Assembly (NCBI RefSeq): GCF_020164475.1
Contig: NZ_JAIQWX010000030.1
Coordinates: 1-52,707, forward strand
Origin: Pseudomonas sp. REP124
Lineage (GTDB): Bacteria > Pseudomonadota > Gammaproteobacteria > Pseudomonadales > Pseudomonadaceae
DNA length: 52,707 bases
Direction: 5' to 3'
Positions 44,108 through 51,800 of this stretch are shown here, piece by piece. The translations under genes were made by a program, and so were the position numbers. The notes beneath the pieces were generated by a model, which was not told the origin of the DNA, made no database searches, and was given only the letters and a program-made list of their open reading frames with translations. Numbering within the stretch: the stretch's first letter is position 1; each line of letters starts with the position of its first letter.

Positions 44108-45756
44108 GGTTGTGCCATTCGAAAATAGCTGCGACGCACCCGCTCGTGCTGCTCCGGGGTCAGCAGCCGGGAGCCGGGCTCAAAACCGTCGACTGGCAAT
44201 GCGTCGCGAATCTCCCGGGGTTGAATCAGAAACACCCGCACCGTGTTCGCCGAACGGCTCTGGCGATAGCTGAACAGTCGCCCGACCCACGGAATGGCAC
44301 CCAGCACCGGGATGCGCCCGACCTGCTCGGTGTTGTCGTCTCGGGTGAATCCGCCCACCAGCAGACTCTTGCCCTGGGGCACACGCGCTACGGTGCTGAT
44401 GCGAGTGCGTCCGACCGTGGGCAAGGTGCCCGGTTGCGCGTTTTGATCAGGCCGTTCGACTTCGTTGCCGTCCTCGATATTCAGCGACATTTCCACTTCA
44501 TTGGCCTGAGCGAAACGCGGCAGTACGTTGACCAGGGTGCCGTAGGTCACGTGTTGCAGATCGACACTGCGCTCGCCGACCAGAGGCGCATAAAAGGTGC
44601 GGTTGTTGTCGAAGATCGCCGGTACGTTTTCCTGGGTGAGAATCACCGGCCGCGACACCACGTTCGCCCGGTTGCTGCGCTCCAGCGCCATGACCTGGGT
44701 GACGAACGACGCGCCGTCCAGGGTGGTCGCGGAGCCGGCATTGAGCGAGGCGGAAAACTTGCCGCCGGCGTTCAGCGTGCCCTGCCAATTGATGCCCAGC
44801 TGATTGAGCTCGTCCTTGTGCAGATCGATGATCCACAGCGACAGCTCGACGTGGCGTTTGGGCGTGTCCAGCGCGCTCACCAGGTTCTCGATGAAACGCA
44901 CCTGCTCCGGCAGGCCCTTGACCAGCAGGCTGTTGGTGTCGGGATAGGCGACCACCCGGATATTGCCGGCGGCAACGTCACGGGCGATGACTCGCGGTGC
45001 GGCGGGGTCTTTTTCCGATGCAGTGGTTGCCAGGCCTTCAAGCGGGAATGCCGGCATCAGCCCCTGAGGGCGCTGTGGCTGTGGCTGCGCGATGGCCGGC
45101 TCGACCTCGCGCTTCTCGCCGCGCAGCAATTGTTCGATCACCGTGGCCAGCCCGGGGATGGTCACCTTGTCGTCGCGCAGCTCGTATTTGCGGTCGCTGA
45201 CGAAGGTGTTGCGCACCTGGATCACGCCGATCTGCTGCTTGCCCAGCAAGAGCTCCGAGCGCTGGTTGTCCATCATTCCGGCCGCCTGCACCACCAGATC
45301 GACGTACATCGGCGGGCCCGCCACATGGAAGGTGCGCAGGCCGTCGTGGCGCAACGGATAACGAGGGTCATACAGCCCGGAGCGCTCGAGAAAGCCTTGC
45401 AGCCTGGCCACGGTCAGGGTCTGCAGCGAGATCATCGAGCTTTTGATTTCCGGGGCGTCGTACAGGTAAATCGCCTGGCCGTCGCTGTACCAGATCAGGC
45501 CCATCTGCAAGGCGATGCGCTCGAAGGTGCGTTGCGGCGTACGCAGGTCGAAGGTGCCGGAAACCCGCTTGACCGCTGCCGCCTTGCTGACGATCACCGG
45601 CTTGCCGAGTGCGCCGTAAAATTCGCTGAAAAACGTCCGCGCGCTTTGCTCCCGTGCCTCGAACTCATAGACAGCCGCCTGGGAGGCAATCGGTGCGACC
45701 AGGAATGCAGCGCTTAGACAGAGGGGCAAGACAGACAGAGAATACATGCGATTCAC
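44104..45756 (-). CDS. sctC: T3SS outer-membrane secretin SctC (InvG-like)
   Basis: A 550-residue secretin (InvG is 562). GTG at 45756 overlaps the invF stop by 4 bases and supplies an arginine for a proper Sec signal ('MNRMYSLSVLPLCLSAAFL...ASQA'); the ATG at 45747 would lack a positive n-region. N0/N1 domains come first, then N3. The secretin core begins near residue 310, with 'VPQGKSLLVGGFTRDDNTEQVGRIPVLGAIPWVGRLF' (about 475-510) as the conserved secretin motif. No InvH pilotin gene is seen in the window. Confidence 0.94.
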   Translation of the reverse strand: MNRMYSLSVLPLCLSAAFLVAPIASQAAVYEFEAREQSARTFFSEFYGALGKPVIVSKAAAVKRVSGTFDLRTPQRTFERIALQMGLIWYSDGQAIYLYDAPEIKSSMISLQTLTVARLQGFLERSGLYDPRYPLRHDGLRTFHVAGPPMYVDLVVQAAGMMDNQRSELLLGKQQIGVIQVRNTFVSDRKYELRDDKVTIPGLATVIEQLLRGEKREVEPAIAQPQPQRPQGLMPAFPLEGLATTASEKDPAAPRVIARDVAAGNIRVVAYPDTNSLLVKGLPEQVRFIENLVSALDTPKRHVELSLWIIDLHKDELNQLGINWQGTLNAGGKFSASLNAGSATTLDGASFVTQVMALERSNRANVVSRPVILTQENVPAIFDNNRTFYAPLVGERSVDLQHVTYGTLVNVLPRFAQANEVEMSLNIEDGNEVERPDQNAQPGTLPTVGRTRISTVARVPQGKSLLVGGFTRDDNTEQVGRIPVLGAIPWVGRLFSYRQSRSANTVRVFLIQPREIRDALPVDGFEPGSRLLTPEQHERVRRSYFRMAQP

Positions 45757-46472
45757 TTGCCCGGCAGGTAGGTAATGTCGGCGAGGCTGCTGGGGGTGAA
45801 ACCCACCAGTTCGCGGATTTCCCTGGAGAAATGCGAAGAGGACGCGAAGCCGAACTCCAGCGCCACGTCCGTCAACGAGCCTTCGCGCAAGCTCATGTTC
45901 AACAGCGCCTGGGCCGTGCGCCAGCCACGCAGGGCCGGCTTGGCCGCGGTGCCCAGTGCTTGCCGGCACAGGCGCCGGAAATGCGACACCGACACCCCGT
46001 AGCGCTGCGCCAGGGTGCCGAGTTTTTCGCTGTGGGTGCCCTGCTCCAGCAGGAAGCGCACCAGGCCGTAGCTTTCGCTGTGGCGCAGCACGCTGGCGAA
46101 GGCCTGATAAGCCTCGCCGCGGGCCATCGCCTGTTCGAGATACCAGCGCTCGAGCGCCTGCTCGGTTTGCACCTTGAGGAAAGCTACCGGCAACAGCGCC
46201 CATGGGGCCGGGCCGGAGCGTTGATCGAACGGCGCGCTGGCCAGATCGATGAACACCTGCAACTTCACCAGCGGCGCCTGTGGGATCGGCTGGGTCTGCA
46301 GGCCCTCGGGGGCTTCACAGCCATGGCTCATGGCAATCAGGCCTTCCCAGCCGGGTGGCAGGCATTGCGTCGGAGACAGGCAAACGGCGGCCTGATCGAC
46401 ACGCACATGCAGCACCCGCTCATTGAGACGGATGTCCGGAGTACGTGTTGCGGGGGGCGATTCGAGGGGCAC
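45753..46472 (-). CDS. invF: AraC-family T3SS regulator (InvF-like)
   Basis: A 239-residue regulator with a C-terminal AraC DNA-binding domain: 'LGTLAQRYGVSVSHFRRLCRQALG' (first HTH) and 'LTDVALEFGFASSSHFSREIRELVGFTPS' (second HTH). InvF with SicA activates effector and sip genes in Salmonella. GTG at 46472 is chosen because a full AAAGGAGG site lies five bases upstream; the open frame continues further but would run into the nasS promoter region. It is the first gene of the invF-sctU chain and divergent from nasS. Confidence 0.92.
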   Translation of the reverse strand: MPLESPPATRTPDIRLNERVLHVRVDQAAVCLSPTQCLPPGWEGLIAMSHGCEAPEGLQTQPIPQAPLVKLQVFIDLASAPFDQRSGPAPWALLPVAFLKVQTEQALERWYLEQAMARGEAYQAFASVLRHSESYGLVRFLLEQGTHSEKLGTLAQRYGVSVSHFRRLCRQALGTAAKPALRGWRTAQALLNMSLREGSLTDVALEFGFASSSHFSREIRELVGFTPSSLADITYLPGK

Positions 46473-46563
46473 GCCAGCCTCCTTTGCGACCTGACGAGGA
46501 AGGCCGGCAGGATGCAGGACGGGACTGCGTCCAATCCTGATGCAAAGCTGATGAAATCCGCGC

Positions 46564-46579
46564 TGGCATATGCCTTGCA
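46564..46579 (+). promoter_or_regulatory. Sigma-54 promoter of nasS-nasT
   Basis: TGGCATATGCCTTGCA has GG and GC exactly 12 bases apart and matches the -24/-12 consensus (TGGCAC-N5-TTGCA) closely. Transcription would start near 46590, about 100 bases before nasS. Sigma-54 with NtrC is the usual control of nitrate assimilation. Confidence 0.8.
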
Positions 46580-46596
46580 CCCGTTCAGGCATCAGC

Positions 46597-46637
46597 ACGC
46601 AGGCCAACGACGGAAAGCGTGTCGGGACAATGGCGTC
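46597..46637 (+). promoter_or_regulatory. ANTAR-type dual hairpin leader before nasS
   Basis: Hairpin P1: ACGC (46597-46600) pairs with GCGT (46617-46620), then an internal loop, then CC/GG closing hexaloop AACGAC (46606-46611). Hairpin P2: GAC (46626-46628) and GTC (46635-46637) around AATGGC (46629-46634). Both loops have A at position 1 and G at position 4, the ANTAR recognition rule. Loop spacing is 23 bases (24 in the nasA leader). P1 is interrupted and P2 has only three pairs, so this is weaker than the nasA copy. Confidence 0.55.
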
Positions 46638-46676
46638 GTCAAAGGCATTGCGCGTGCCCCGGACGGCGTTTTTTTT
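46632..46676 (+). terminator. Leader terminator before nasS
   Basis: GGCGTCGTC (46632-46640) pairs with GACGGCGTT (46662-46670) using three wobbles; an inner stem GGCA/TGCC (46644-46647 with 46655-46658) extends it. A run of eight T spans 46669-46676. It begins inside hairpin P2, so P2 and the terminator are mutually exclusive. nasS starts 17 bases after the T-run. Confidence 0.65.
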
Positions 46677-46692
46677 GCAAGGTGAACACACG

Positions 46693-47904
46693 ATGAACGA
46701 ACCATCAGTCGGCCCTCTGGCTTGGGTCCATGGCAGCGATGCCCCGGAAAAGAGCGCCATTAATCTTGGTTTCATGGCCCTGAGCGACTGCGCTTCGGTG
46801 GTGGTTGCCGCCACCCAGGGCTTTGCCCAGCCCTACGGCCTGACCCTGAACCTCAAGCGCCAGGCTTCCTGGGCCAATCTGCGGGACAAGCTGGTCAGCG
46901 GCGAACTGGATGCCGCCCACGGTCTGTACGGCCTGATCTACGCGGTGCACCTGGGCATTGGCGGCGTGGCCGCGACCGACATGGCGGTGCTCATGGGCCT
47001 GAACCAGAACGGCCAGAGCATCAATCTTTCCCGTGGCTTGCAGGGGCTGGGCGTGACCGGTCCTGAAGCACTGCACCGGCACGTGCACCAAACTCGCACA
47101 AAACTGACCTTCGCCCAGACCTTCCCCACCGGCACCCACGCCATGTGGCTGTATTACTGGCTCGCAAGCCAAGGCATTCATCCGCTGCTGGATGTCGACA
47201 GCGTGGTGGTGCCGCCGCCGCAAATGGTTGCGCACCTGCAGGCCGGGCGGATCGATGGTTTCTGCGTCGGTGAGCCATGGTCGGCGAGCGCGGTGCAGCA
47301 GGATCTGGGTTTCACTCTGGCGACGACTCAGGCCATCTGGCCCGATCACCCGGAAAAAGTCCTCGGCTGCACCCGCGCCTTCGTCGAGCAATATCCCAAT
47401 ACGGCTCGCGTGCTGGTGATGGCGATTCTCGAGGCCAGCCGCTTCATCGAGGACAGCCACGAAAATCGTCGCAGTACCGCGCAGCTGCTCAGCGCGCCGC
47501 AGTACCTGGATGCCCCCGTGGAATGCATCGAACCGCGCCTGTTGGGCGATTACGCCGACGGCCTTGGCAATCGCTGGCAGGACCCGCACGCCTTGCGCTT
47601 CCATGGCGATGGCGAGGTGAATCTGCCATACCTGTCCGACGGCATGTGGTTCATGACCCAGTTCCGCCGCTGGGGGCTGTTGCGTGACGACCCGGATTAC
47701 CTGGCCGTGGCCCGTCAGGTCCAGCAACTGGAGCTGTACCGCGAGGCTGCCAGCGCCGTGGGCGTCGCGAACCTGGGCAAGGAAATGCGCAGCAGCCAGC
47801 TGATCGACGGCAAGGTCTGGGACGGCTCCGATCCGGCGGGTTACGCCCGTGGCTTCAAATTGCATGCGATGAGCGACAGCGCCCATCGTTTCGCCAGCCG
47901 CTGA
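46693..47904 (+). CDS. nasS: Nitrate-sensing protein NasS (NrtA/CmpA-like)
   Basis: A 403-residue protein of the NrtA/CmpA periplasmic nitrate-binding family but without a signal peptide, so cytoplasmic. That combination, followed by an ANTAR protein, defines NasS. It binds and silences NasT when nitrate and nitrite are absent. Ligand-domain motifs: 'INLGFMALSDCASVVVAATQGFAQPYGL', 'FPTGTHAMWLYYWLASQGI', 'GRIDGFCVGEPW' (by region, about 19-200). ATG at 46693 follows an AGGTG site. Preceded by a sigma-54 promoter and a leader terminator; nasT follows 15 bases later. Confidence 0.92.
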   Translation: MNEPSVGPLAWVHGSDAPEKSAINLGFMALSDCASVVVAATQGFAQPYGLTLNLKRQASWANLRDKLVSGELDAAHGLYGLIYAVHLGIGGVAATDMAVLMGLNQNGQSINLSRGLQGLGVTGPEALHRHVHQTRTKLTFAQTFPTGTHAMWLYYWLASQGIHPLLDVDSVVVPPPQMVAHLQAGRIDGFCVGEPWSASAVQQDLGFTLATTQAIWPDHPEKVLGCTRAFVEQYPNTARVLVMAILEASRFIEDSHENRRSTAQLLSAPQYLDAPVECIEPRLLGDYADGLGNRWQDPHALRFHGDGEVNLPYLSDGMWFMTQFRRWGLLRDDPDYLAVARQVQQLELYREAASAVGVANLGKEMRSSQLIDGKVWDGSDPAGYARGFKLHAMSDSAHRFASR

Positions 47905-47919
47905 CAGGAGACCACGAAC

Positions 47920-48495
47920 ATGTTGCGTATCCTGCTGATCAACGACACTGCAAAAAAGGTCGGGCGCCTGAAGGCGGCCCTCACCGAAGCCGGCTTCGAG
48001 GTGATCGATGAATCCGGGTTGACCATCGACCTGCCCGAACGCGTCGAAACGGTGCGTCCGGACGTGATTCTGATCGATACCGAGTCACCGGGCCGTGATG
48101 TGATGGAGCAAGTGGTGCTGGTCAGCCGTGACCAGCCGCGGCCGATCGTGATGTTCACCGACGAACACGACCCCGATGTGATGCGCCAGGCGATCAAGTC
48201 CGGCGTCAGCGCCTACATCGTCGAAGGCATCCACGCCCAGCGCCTGCAGCCGATCCTCGACGTGGCCATGGCGCGCTTTGAAAGCGACCAGGCCCTGCGC
48301 GCCCAACTGCACGCCCGCGACCAGCAACTGGCCGAGCGCAAGCGCATCGAGCTGGCCAAGGGGCTGCTGATGAAGATGAAGGACTGCAACGAGGAAGAGG
48401 CCTACACCCTGATGCGCCGCCAGGCGATGAGCCGCCAGCAGAAGCTGATACAGGTGGCGGAGCAGATTATTGCGATGAGTGAATTGCTCGGCTGA
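47920..48495 (+). CDS. nasT: ANTAR-domain antiterminator NasT
   Basis: A 191-residue two-domain protein. The N-terminal receiver-like domain (about 1-120, 'RILLINDTAKKVGRL', 'PDVILIDTESPGRD', 'GVSAYIVEG') lacks some phospho-acceptor features: the acidic pocket is reduced. The C-terminal ANTAR RNA-binding domain (about 130-188, 'AERKRIELAKGLLMKMKDCNEEEAYTLMRRQAM') is typical. NasT binds twin hexaloop hairpins in nitrate-assimilation leaders and prevents termination when NasS releases it. A matching leader is found at 48699-48783 in front of the transporter and a weaker one in front of nasS. Confidence 0.95.
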   Translation: MLRILLINDTAKKVGRLKAALTEAGFEVIDESGLTIDLPERVETVRPDVILIDTESPGRDVMEQVVLVSRDQPRPIVMFTDEHDPDVMRQAIKSGVSAYIVEGIHAQRLQPILDVAMARFESDQALRAQLHARDQQLAERKRIELAKGLLMKMKDCNEEEAYTLMRRQAMSRQQKLIQVAEQIIAMSELLG

Positions 48496-48526
48496 GGCCC
48501 GTTATCAAGACAAAACACAACCCCTT

Positions 48527-48655
48527 TAGCAGCTGGCGAAGCCTGCGTCCGGCTGCGAAGCAGTCGTAAAATCAGCCATCGCGGTCTTTCAGGTAGACCC
48601 CGCATTCAGGTTTTGCGACTGCTGCGCAGCCGGACGCAGGCTTCGCCAGCTGCTA
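48527..48655. repeat. Large inverted repeat of a second REP family
   Basis: TAGCAGCTGGCGAAGCCTGC (48527-48546) and further bases to about 48571 recur inverted at about 48611-48655, ending GCCAGCTGCTA. Arms are about 40-45 bases with a few mismatches; the core GCGTCCGGCTGCG differs from the common REP. It ends 14 bases before the nasA sigma-54 promoter. Confidence 0.85.
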
Positions 48656-48668
48656 CAGGTCTGTGCGT

Positions 48669-48684
48669 TGGCACAAATCTCGCT
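48669..48684 (+). promoter_or_regulatory. Sigma-54 promoter of the nasA operon
   Basis: TGGCACAAATCTCGCT: perfect TGGCAC at -24, and GC at -12 with the required 12-base spacing. The predicted start near 48695 lies only 4 bases before hairpin P1 of the leader. This agreement between promoter and RNA structure supports both. Confidence 0.8.
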
Positions 48685-48698
48685 AAGCAATCAATACA

Positions 48699-48739
48699 GG
48701 TAACCAACGGCGGTTGCCCCACCTACGACAAAGACGTCG
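48699..48739 (+). promoter_or_regulatory. ANTAR (NasT) dual hairpin in the nasA leader
   Basis: Hairpin P1: GGTAACC (48699-48705) pairs with GGTTGCC (48712-48718) around hexaloop AACGGC. Hairpin P2: CGAC (48726-48729) pairs with GTCG (48736-48739) around hexaloop AAAGAC. Both loops have A1 and G4, as required by ANTAR proteins (EutV, NasR, NasT). The linker is 7 bases. The 3' arm of P2 lies within the 5' arm of the terminator that follows. Confidence 0.85.
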
Positions 48740-48783
48740 CTCACCCCCTTCGCCCATGGCGAATCGGGTAGCGGCGTTTTTTG
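48734..48783 (+). terminator. NasT-controlled leader terminator
   Basis: ACGTCGCT (48734-48741) pairs with AGCGGCGT (48770-48777) with one wobble. ACCC/GGGT and TTCGCC/GGCGAA extend the stem inward, and TTTTTT follows (48777-48782). It shares 48734-48739 with hairpin P2, so binding of NasT to P1-P2 would block it. The transporter starts 89 bases later. Confidence 0.9.
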
Positions 48784-48871
48784 TTTTGGCCCCATAGCCC
48801 GGGGCCGGTGGTGCCGCCCGGCGGCGCCCCGACTGACTCCCGTTCGAGACTCCTTTCAGCTGAGGTGCGCG

Positions 48872-50083
48872 ATGAATTCAAGCTTCTGGAAATCCGGCCA
48901 TACCCCGACCCTGTTCTCGGCCTTCCTCTATTTCGACCTGAGCTTCATGGTCTGGTACCTGCTCGGCCCTCTGGCGGTGCAGATCGCCGCCGACCTGCAC
49001 CTGACCACCCAGCAACGCGGAATGGTCGTAGCAACGCCGATTCTGGCGGGAGCGATCCTGCGTTTCGTGATGGGCATGCTGGCCGATCGTCTGTCGCCGA
49101 AAACCGCCGGCCTGATCGGCCAGGTGATCGTCATCTGCGCGCTGTTCGGCGCCTGGAAACTCGGCATCCACAGCTACGAGCAGGCATTGCTGCTGGGGCT
49201 GTTCCTCGGCATGGCCGGCGCATCCTTCGCCGTGGCCCTGCCGCTGGCGTCGCAATGGTATCCGCCGCAGCATCAGGGCAAGGCCATGGGCATCGCCGGG
49301 GCCGGCAACTCGGGCACCGTGCTGGCGGCGCTGATCGCACCGGTACTGGCGGCGGCGTTCGGCTGGAGCAACGTCTTCGGCTTCGCCCTGATCCCGCTGA
49401 TCCTGACCCTGATCGTCTTCGCATGGCTGGCGAAAAACGCTCCAGAGCGGCCAAAAGCCAAGTCGATGGCCGACTACTTCAAGGCCCTGGGCGACCGTGA
49501 CAGCTGGTGGTTCATGTTCTTCTACAGCGTGACCTTCGGCGGCTTCATCGGCCTGGCCAGCGCCCTGCCCGGCTACTTCAACGACCAATACGGCCTGAGC
49601 CCGGTCACCGCCGGCTACTACACCGCTGCCTGCGTGTTCGGTGGCAGCCTGATGCGCCCTCTGGGCGGTGCCCTGGCGGATCGCTTCGGCGGCATCCGCA
49701 CTTTGCTGGGGATGTACACCGTGGCGGCGATCTGCATCGCGGCCGTGGGTTTCAACCTGCCAAGCTCCTACGCGGCGCTGGCACTGTTTGTGTGCACCAT
49801 GCTCGGTCTGGGTGCCGGCAATGGCGCGGTGTTTCAGCTGGTACCGCAGCGCTTCCGTCGGGAAATCGGTGTGATGACCGGGCTGATCGGCATGGCCGGC
49901 GGCATCGGCGGTTTCGCACTGGCCGCCGGTATGGGCGCGATCAAGCAAAGCACCGGCAGCTACCAGATGGCGCTGTGGTTGTTCGCGAGCCTCGCGGTAC
50001 TGGCCTGGTTCGGCCTGCACGGCGTGAAACGTCGCTGGAGAACCACCTGGGGTTCGGCCGCCGTGACGGCTGCGCGGGTCTGA
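48872..50083 (+). CDS. nasA: Nitrate/nitrite transporter, MFS NNP family
   Basis: A 403-residue major-facilitator protein with 12 membrane helices. The nitrate signature of the NNP family is visible in helix 5 ('GIAGAGNSGTVLAALIAP', about 142-158) and again in a degenerate form in the second half ('GLGAGNGAVFQLVPQ'). 'DLSFMVWYLLGPLAVQIA' is the typical helix 1. ATG at 48872 has GAGG six bases upstream. First gene after the NasT-controlled leader; the kinase gene follows by 7 bases. Confidence 0.95.
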   Translation: MNSSFWKSGHTPTLFSAFLYFDLSFMVWYLLGPLAVQIAADLHLTTQQRGMVVATPILAGAILRFVMGMLADRLSPKTAGLIGQVIVICALFGAWKLGIHSYEQALLLGLFLGMAGASFAVALPLASQWYPPQHQGKAMGIAGAGNSGTVLAALIAPVLAAAFGWSNVFGFALIPLILTLIVFAWLAKNAPERPKAKSMADYFKALGDRDSWWFMFFYSVTFGGFIGLASALPGYFNDQYGLSPVTAGYYTAACVFGGSLMRPLGGALADRFGGIRTLLGMYTVAAICIAAVGFNLPSSYAALALFVCTMLGLGAGNGAVFQLVPQRFRREIGVMTGLIGMAGGIGGFALAAGMGAIKQSTGSYQMALWLFASLAVLAWFGLHGVKRRWRTTWGSAAVTAARV

Positions 50084-50090
50084 GATCGCC

Positions 50091-51761
50091 ATGAGCCTGC
50101 AACTGAGTTTTGCCGAAGCCAGCGCCACTGGGCCGCGCGAGGAAAACCAGGACGCCCTGCGCCTGGTCACGCCGGCCCCGGCACTGGCCGCGAGCAAGGG
50201 TTACCTATTCGCCATCGCCGACGGCGTCAGCCAGTGCGCCGATGGTGGCCTGGCCGCCCGCTCGACCTTGCAGGCTCTGGCACTGGATTACTACGCCACA
50301 CCGGAAACCTGGGGCGTCGCCCAGGCGCTGGATCGCCTGCTGCTGGCACAGAACCGCTGGTTGCAGGCCAATGGCGGCGGGCAACCGCTGCTGACCACGG
50401 TCAGTGCGCTGGTCATGCGTGGCCGACGCTTTACTCTGGCCCATGTCGGCGATTGCCGGGTCTATCGCTGGCATGCCGATCAGTTGCAGCGGGTCAGCGA
50501 AGACCATGTGTGGGATCAACCTGGCATGCAGCACGTCCTCAAGCGTGCGCTGGGGCTCGATCAGCATCTGGTGCTGGATTTTCTCGACGGTGAACTGCGG
50601 GTCGATGAGAGCTTCGTGCTGCTCAGCGACGGCGTCTGGGCGGTGCTCGGGGATACGGCGATTGCGGCGATCCTGCGCGACCAACCCGATCTCGACAGTG
50701 CTGCGCAGACTTTGGTGAATGCGGCGCATCTGGCCGGCAGCCAGGACAACGCCAGCGCCATGCTGGTGCGGGTCGATGCCCTGGGGGAAACCAGCATCGG
50801 CGATGCGCTGATTCATTTGCAGCAATGGCCGCTGCCGCCGGCGCTGAAACCGGGTCAGGACTTCGAGGGCTGGAAGATCGAAAGCATTGTCGCCCAGAGC
50901 CAGCAGTCACTGCTGTATCGGGTGCGTGATGCCCAACAACAGCCCTGGCTGCTGAAAACCCTGCCCGGCGCGCTGCGCGATGATCATCTGGCCGGGCAAG
51001 CGTTGCTGTCGGAGGAATGGTTTCTCAAGCGGGTTGCGGGCCGGCATTTTCCTGAAGTCCATGCGGCCGGTCAGCGTCAGCATTTGTACTACGTGATGCG
51101 GGAATATTCCGGCGTCACCCTGGCGCAGCTGTTTGCGCAGAGCGGGCCGTTGCCGCTGGCCCAGTGGCAGGAGTTGGCCGAACGCCTGCTCAAGGCGGTC
51201 GGTCTGCTGCATCGCCGGCAGATCCTGCATCGGGACATCAAGCCGGAGAACCTGTTGCTGGGGGACGACGGCGAGTTGCGCCTGCTGGACTTCGGTCTGG
51301 CCTGGTGCCCCGGTCTGTCCGAAGACCAGCCCTTCACCCTGCCCGGCACCCCGAGCTATATCGCACCGGAAGGGTTTCGCGGTGACAAGCCGGCGCCGCA
51401 GCAGGACCTGTATGCGGTGGGTGTGACGCTGTATTACCTGCTCACCGGGCACTACCCCTATGGCGAAATCGAGGCTTTCCAGCGTCCGCGCTTCGGCGTG
51501 CCGGTCAACCCCAGTCGCTATCGCCCGGATCTGCCGGAATGGCTGACGCAGAGCCTGGAGCGCGCGGTGGCGGCGGATCCGGCCCAGCGCTTTGAAACGG
51601 CGGAGGAATGGTTGCTGCTGATGGAACAGGGGGAACGCCGCAGTCTGAACGTACGCCCCCGGCCCCTGCTGGAACGGGAGCCGCTGAAGGTCTGGCGTGC
51701 GCTGGCGCTGGGCTCGTTGTTGATCAATCTGGCGCTGTTGTTTGCGCTGTTTCATGGCTGA
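50091..51761 (+). CDS. PP2C phosphatase / serine-threonine kinase fusion
   Basis: A 556-residue bifunctional signalling protein. The N-terminal PP2C domain (about 1-235) shows 'SFAEASATGPREENQDAL' and 'AIADGVS', with 'THVGDC'-like 'LAHVGDCRVY' and 'SQDNASAMLV' as the metal sites. The C-terminal Hanks-type kinase (about 260-515) has the lysine at K289 ('WLLKTLPG'), HRD at 380-382 ('LHRDIKPENLLLG') and DFG at 400-402, with 'GTPSYIAPE'. One C-terminal membrane helix ('ALALGSLLINLALLFALF') tethers it. The same gene type lies in the P. aeruginosa nitrate operon as I recall (next to nirB). Target unknown. Confidence 0.93.
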   Translation: MSLQLSFAEASATGPREENQDALRLVTPAPALAASKGYLFAIADGVSQCADGGLAARSTLQALALDYYATPETWGVAQALDRLLLAQNRWLQANGGGQPLLTTVSALVMRGRRFTLAHVGDCRVYRWHADQLQRVSEDHVWDQPGMQHVLKRALGLDQHLVLDFLDGELRVDESFVLLSDGVWAVLGDTAIAAILRDQPDLDSAAQTLVNAAHLAGSQDNASAMLVRVDALGETSIGDALIHLQQWPLPPALKPGQDFEGWKIESIVAQSQQSLLYRVRDAQQQPWLLKTLPGALRDDHLAGQALLSEEWFLKRVAGRHFPEVHAAGQRQHLYYVMREYSGVTLAQLFAQSGPLPLAQWQELAERLLKAVGLLHRRQILHRDIKPENLLLGDDGELRLLDFGLAWCPGLSEDQPFTLPGTPSYIAPEGFRGDKPAPQQDLYAVGVTLYYLLTGHYPYGEIEAFQRPRFGVPVNPSRYRPDLPEWLTQSLERAVAADPAQRFETAEEWLLLMEQGERRSLNVRPRPLLEREPLKVWRALALGSLLINLALLFALFHG

Positions 51762-51800
51762 CGGTTGGCCATGACGAATACTCCAAATGAGGACAACACG

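Noticed and set aside
46473..46814. Extended N-terminus of invF into the nasS region
   Set aside because: The added sequence covers the nasS promoter, leader and start. The AAAGGAGG site before GTG 46472 gives the right family length.
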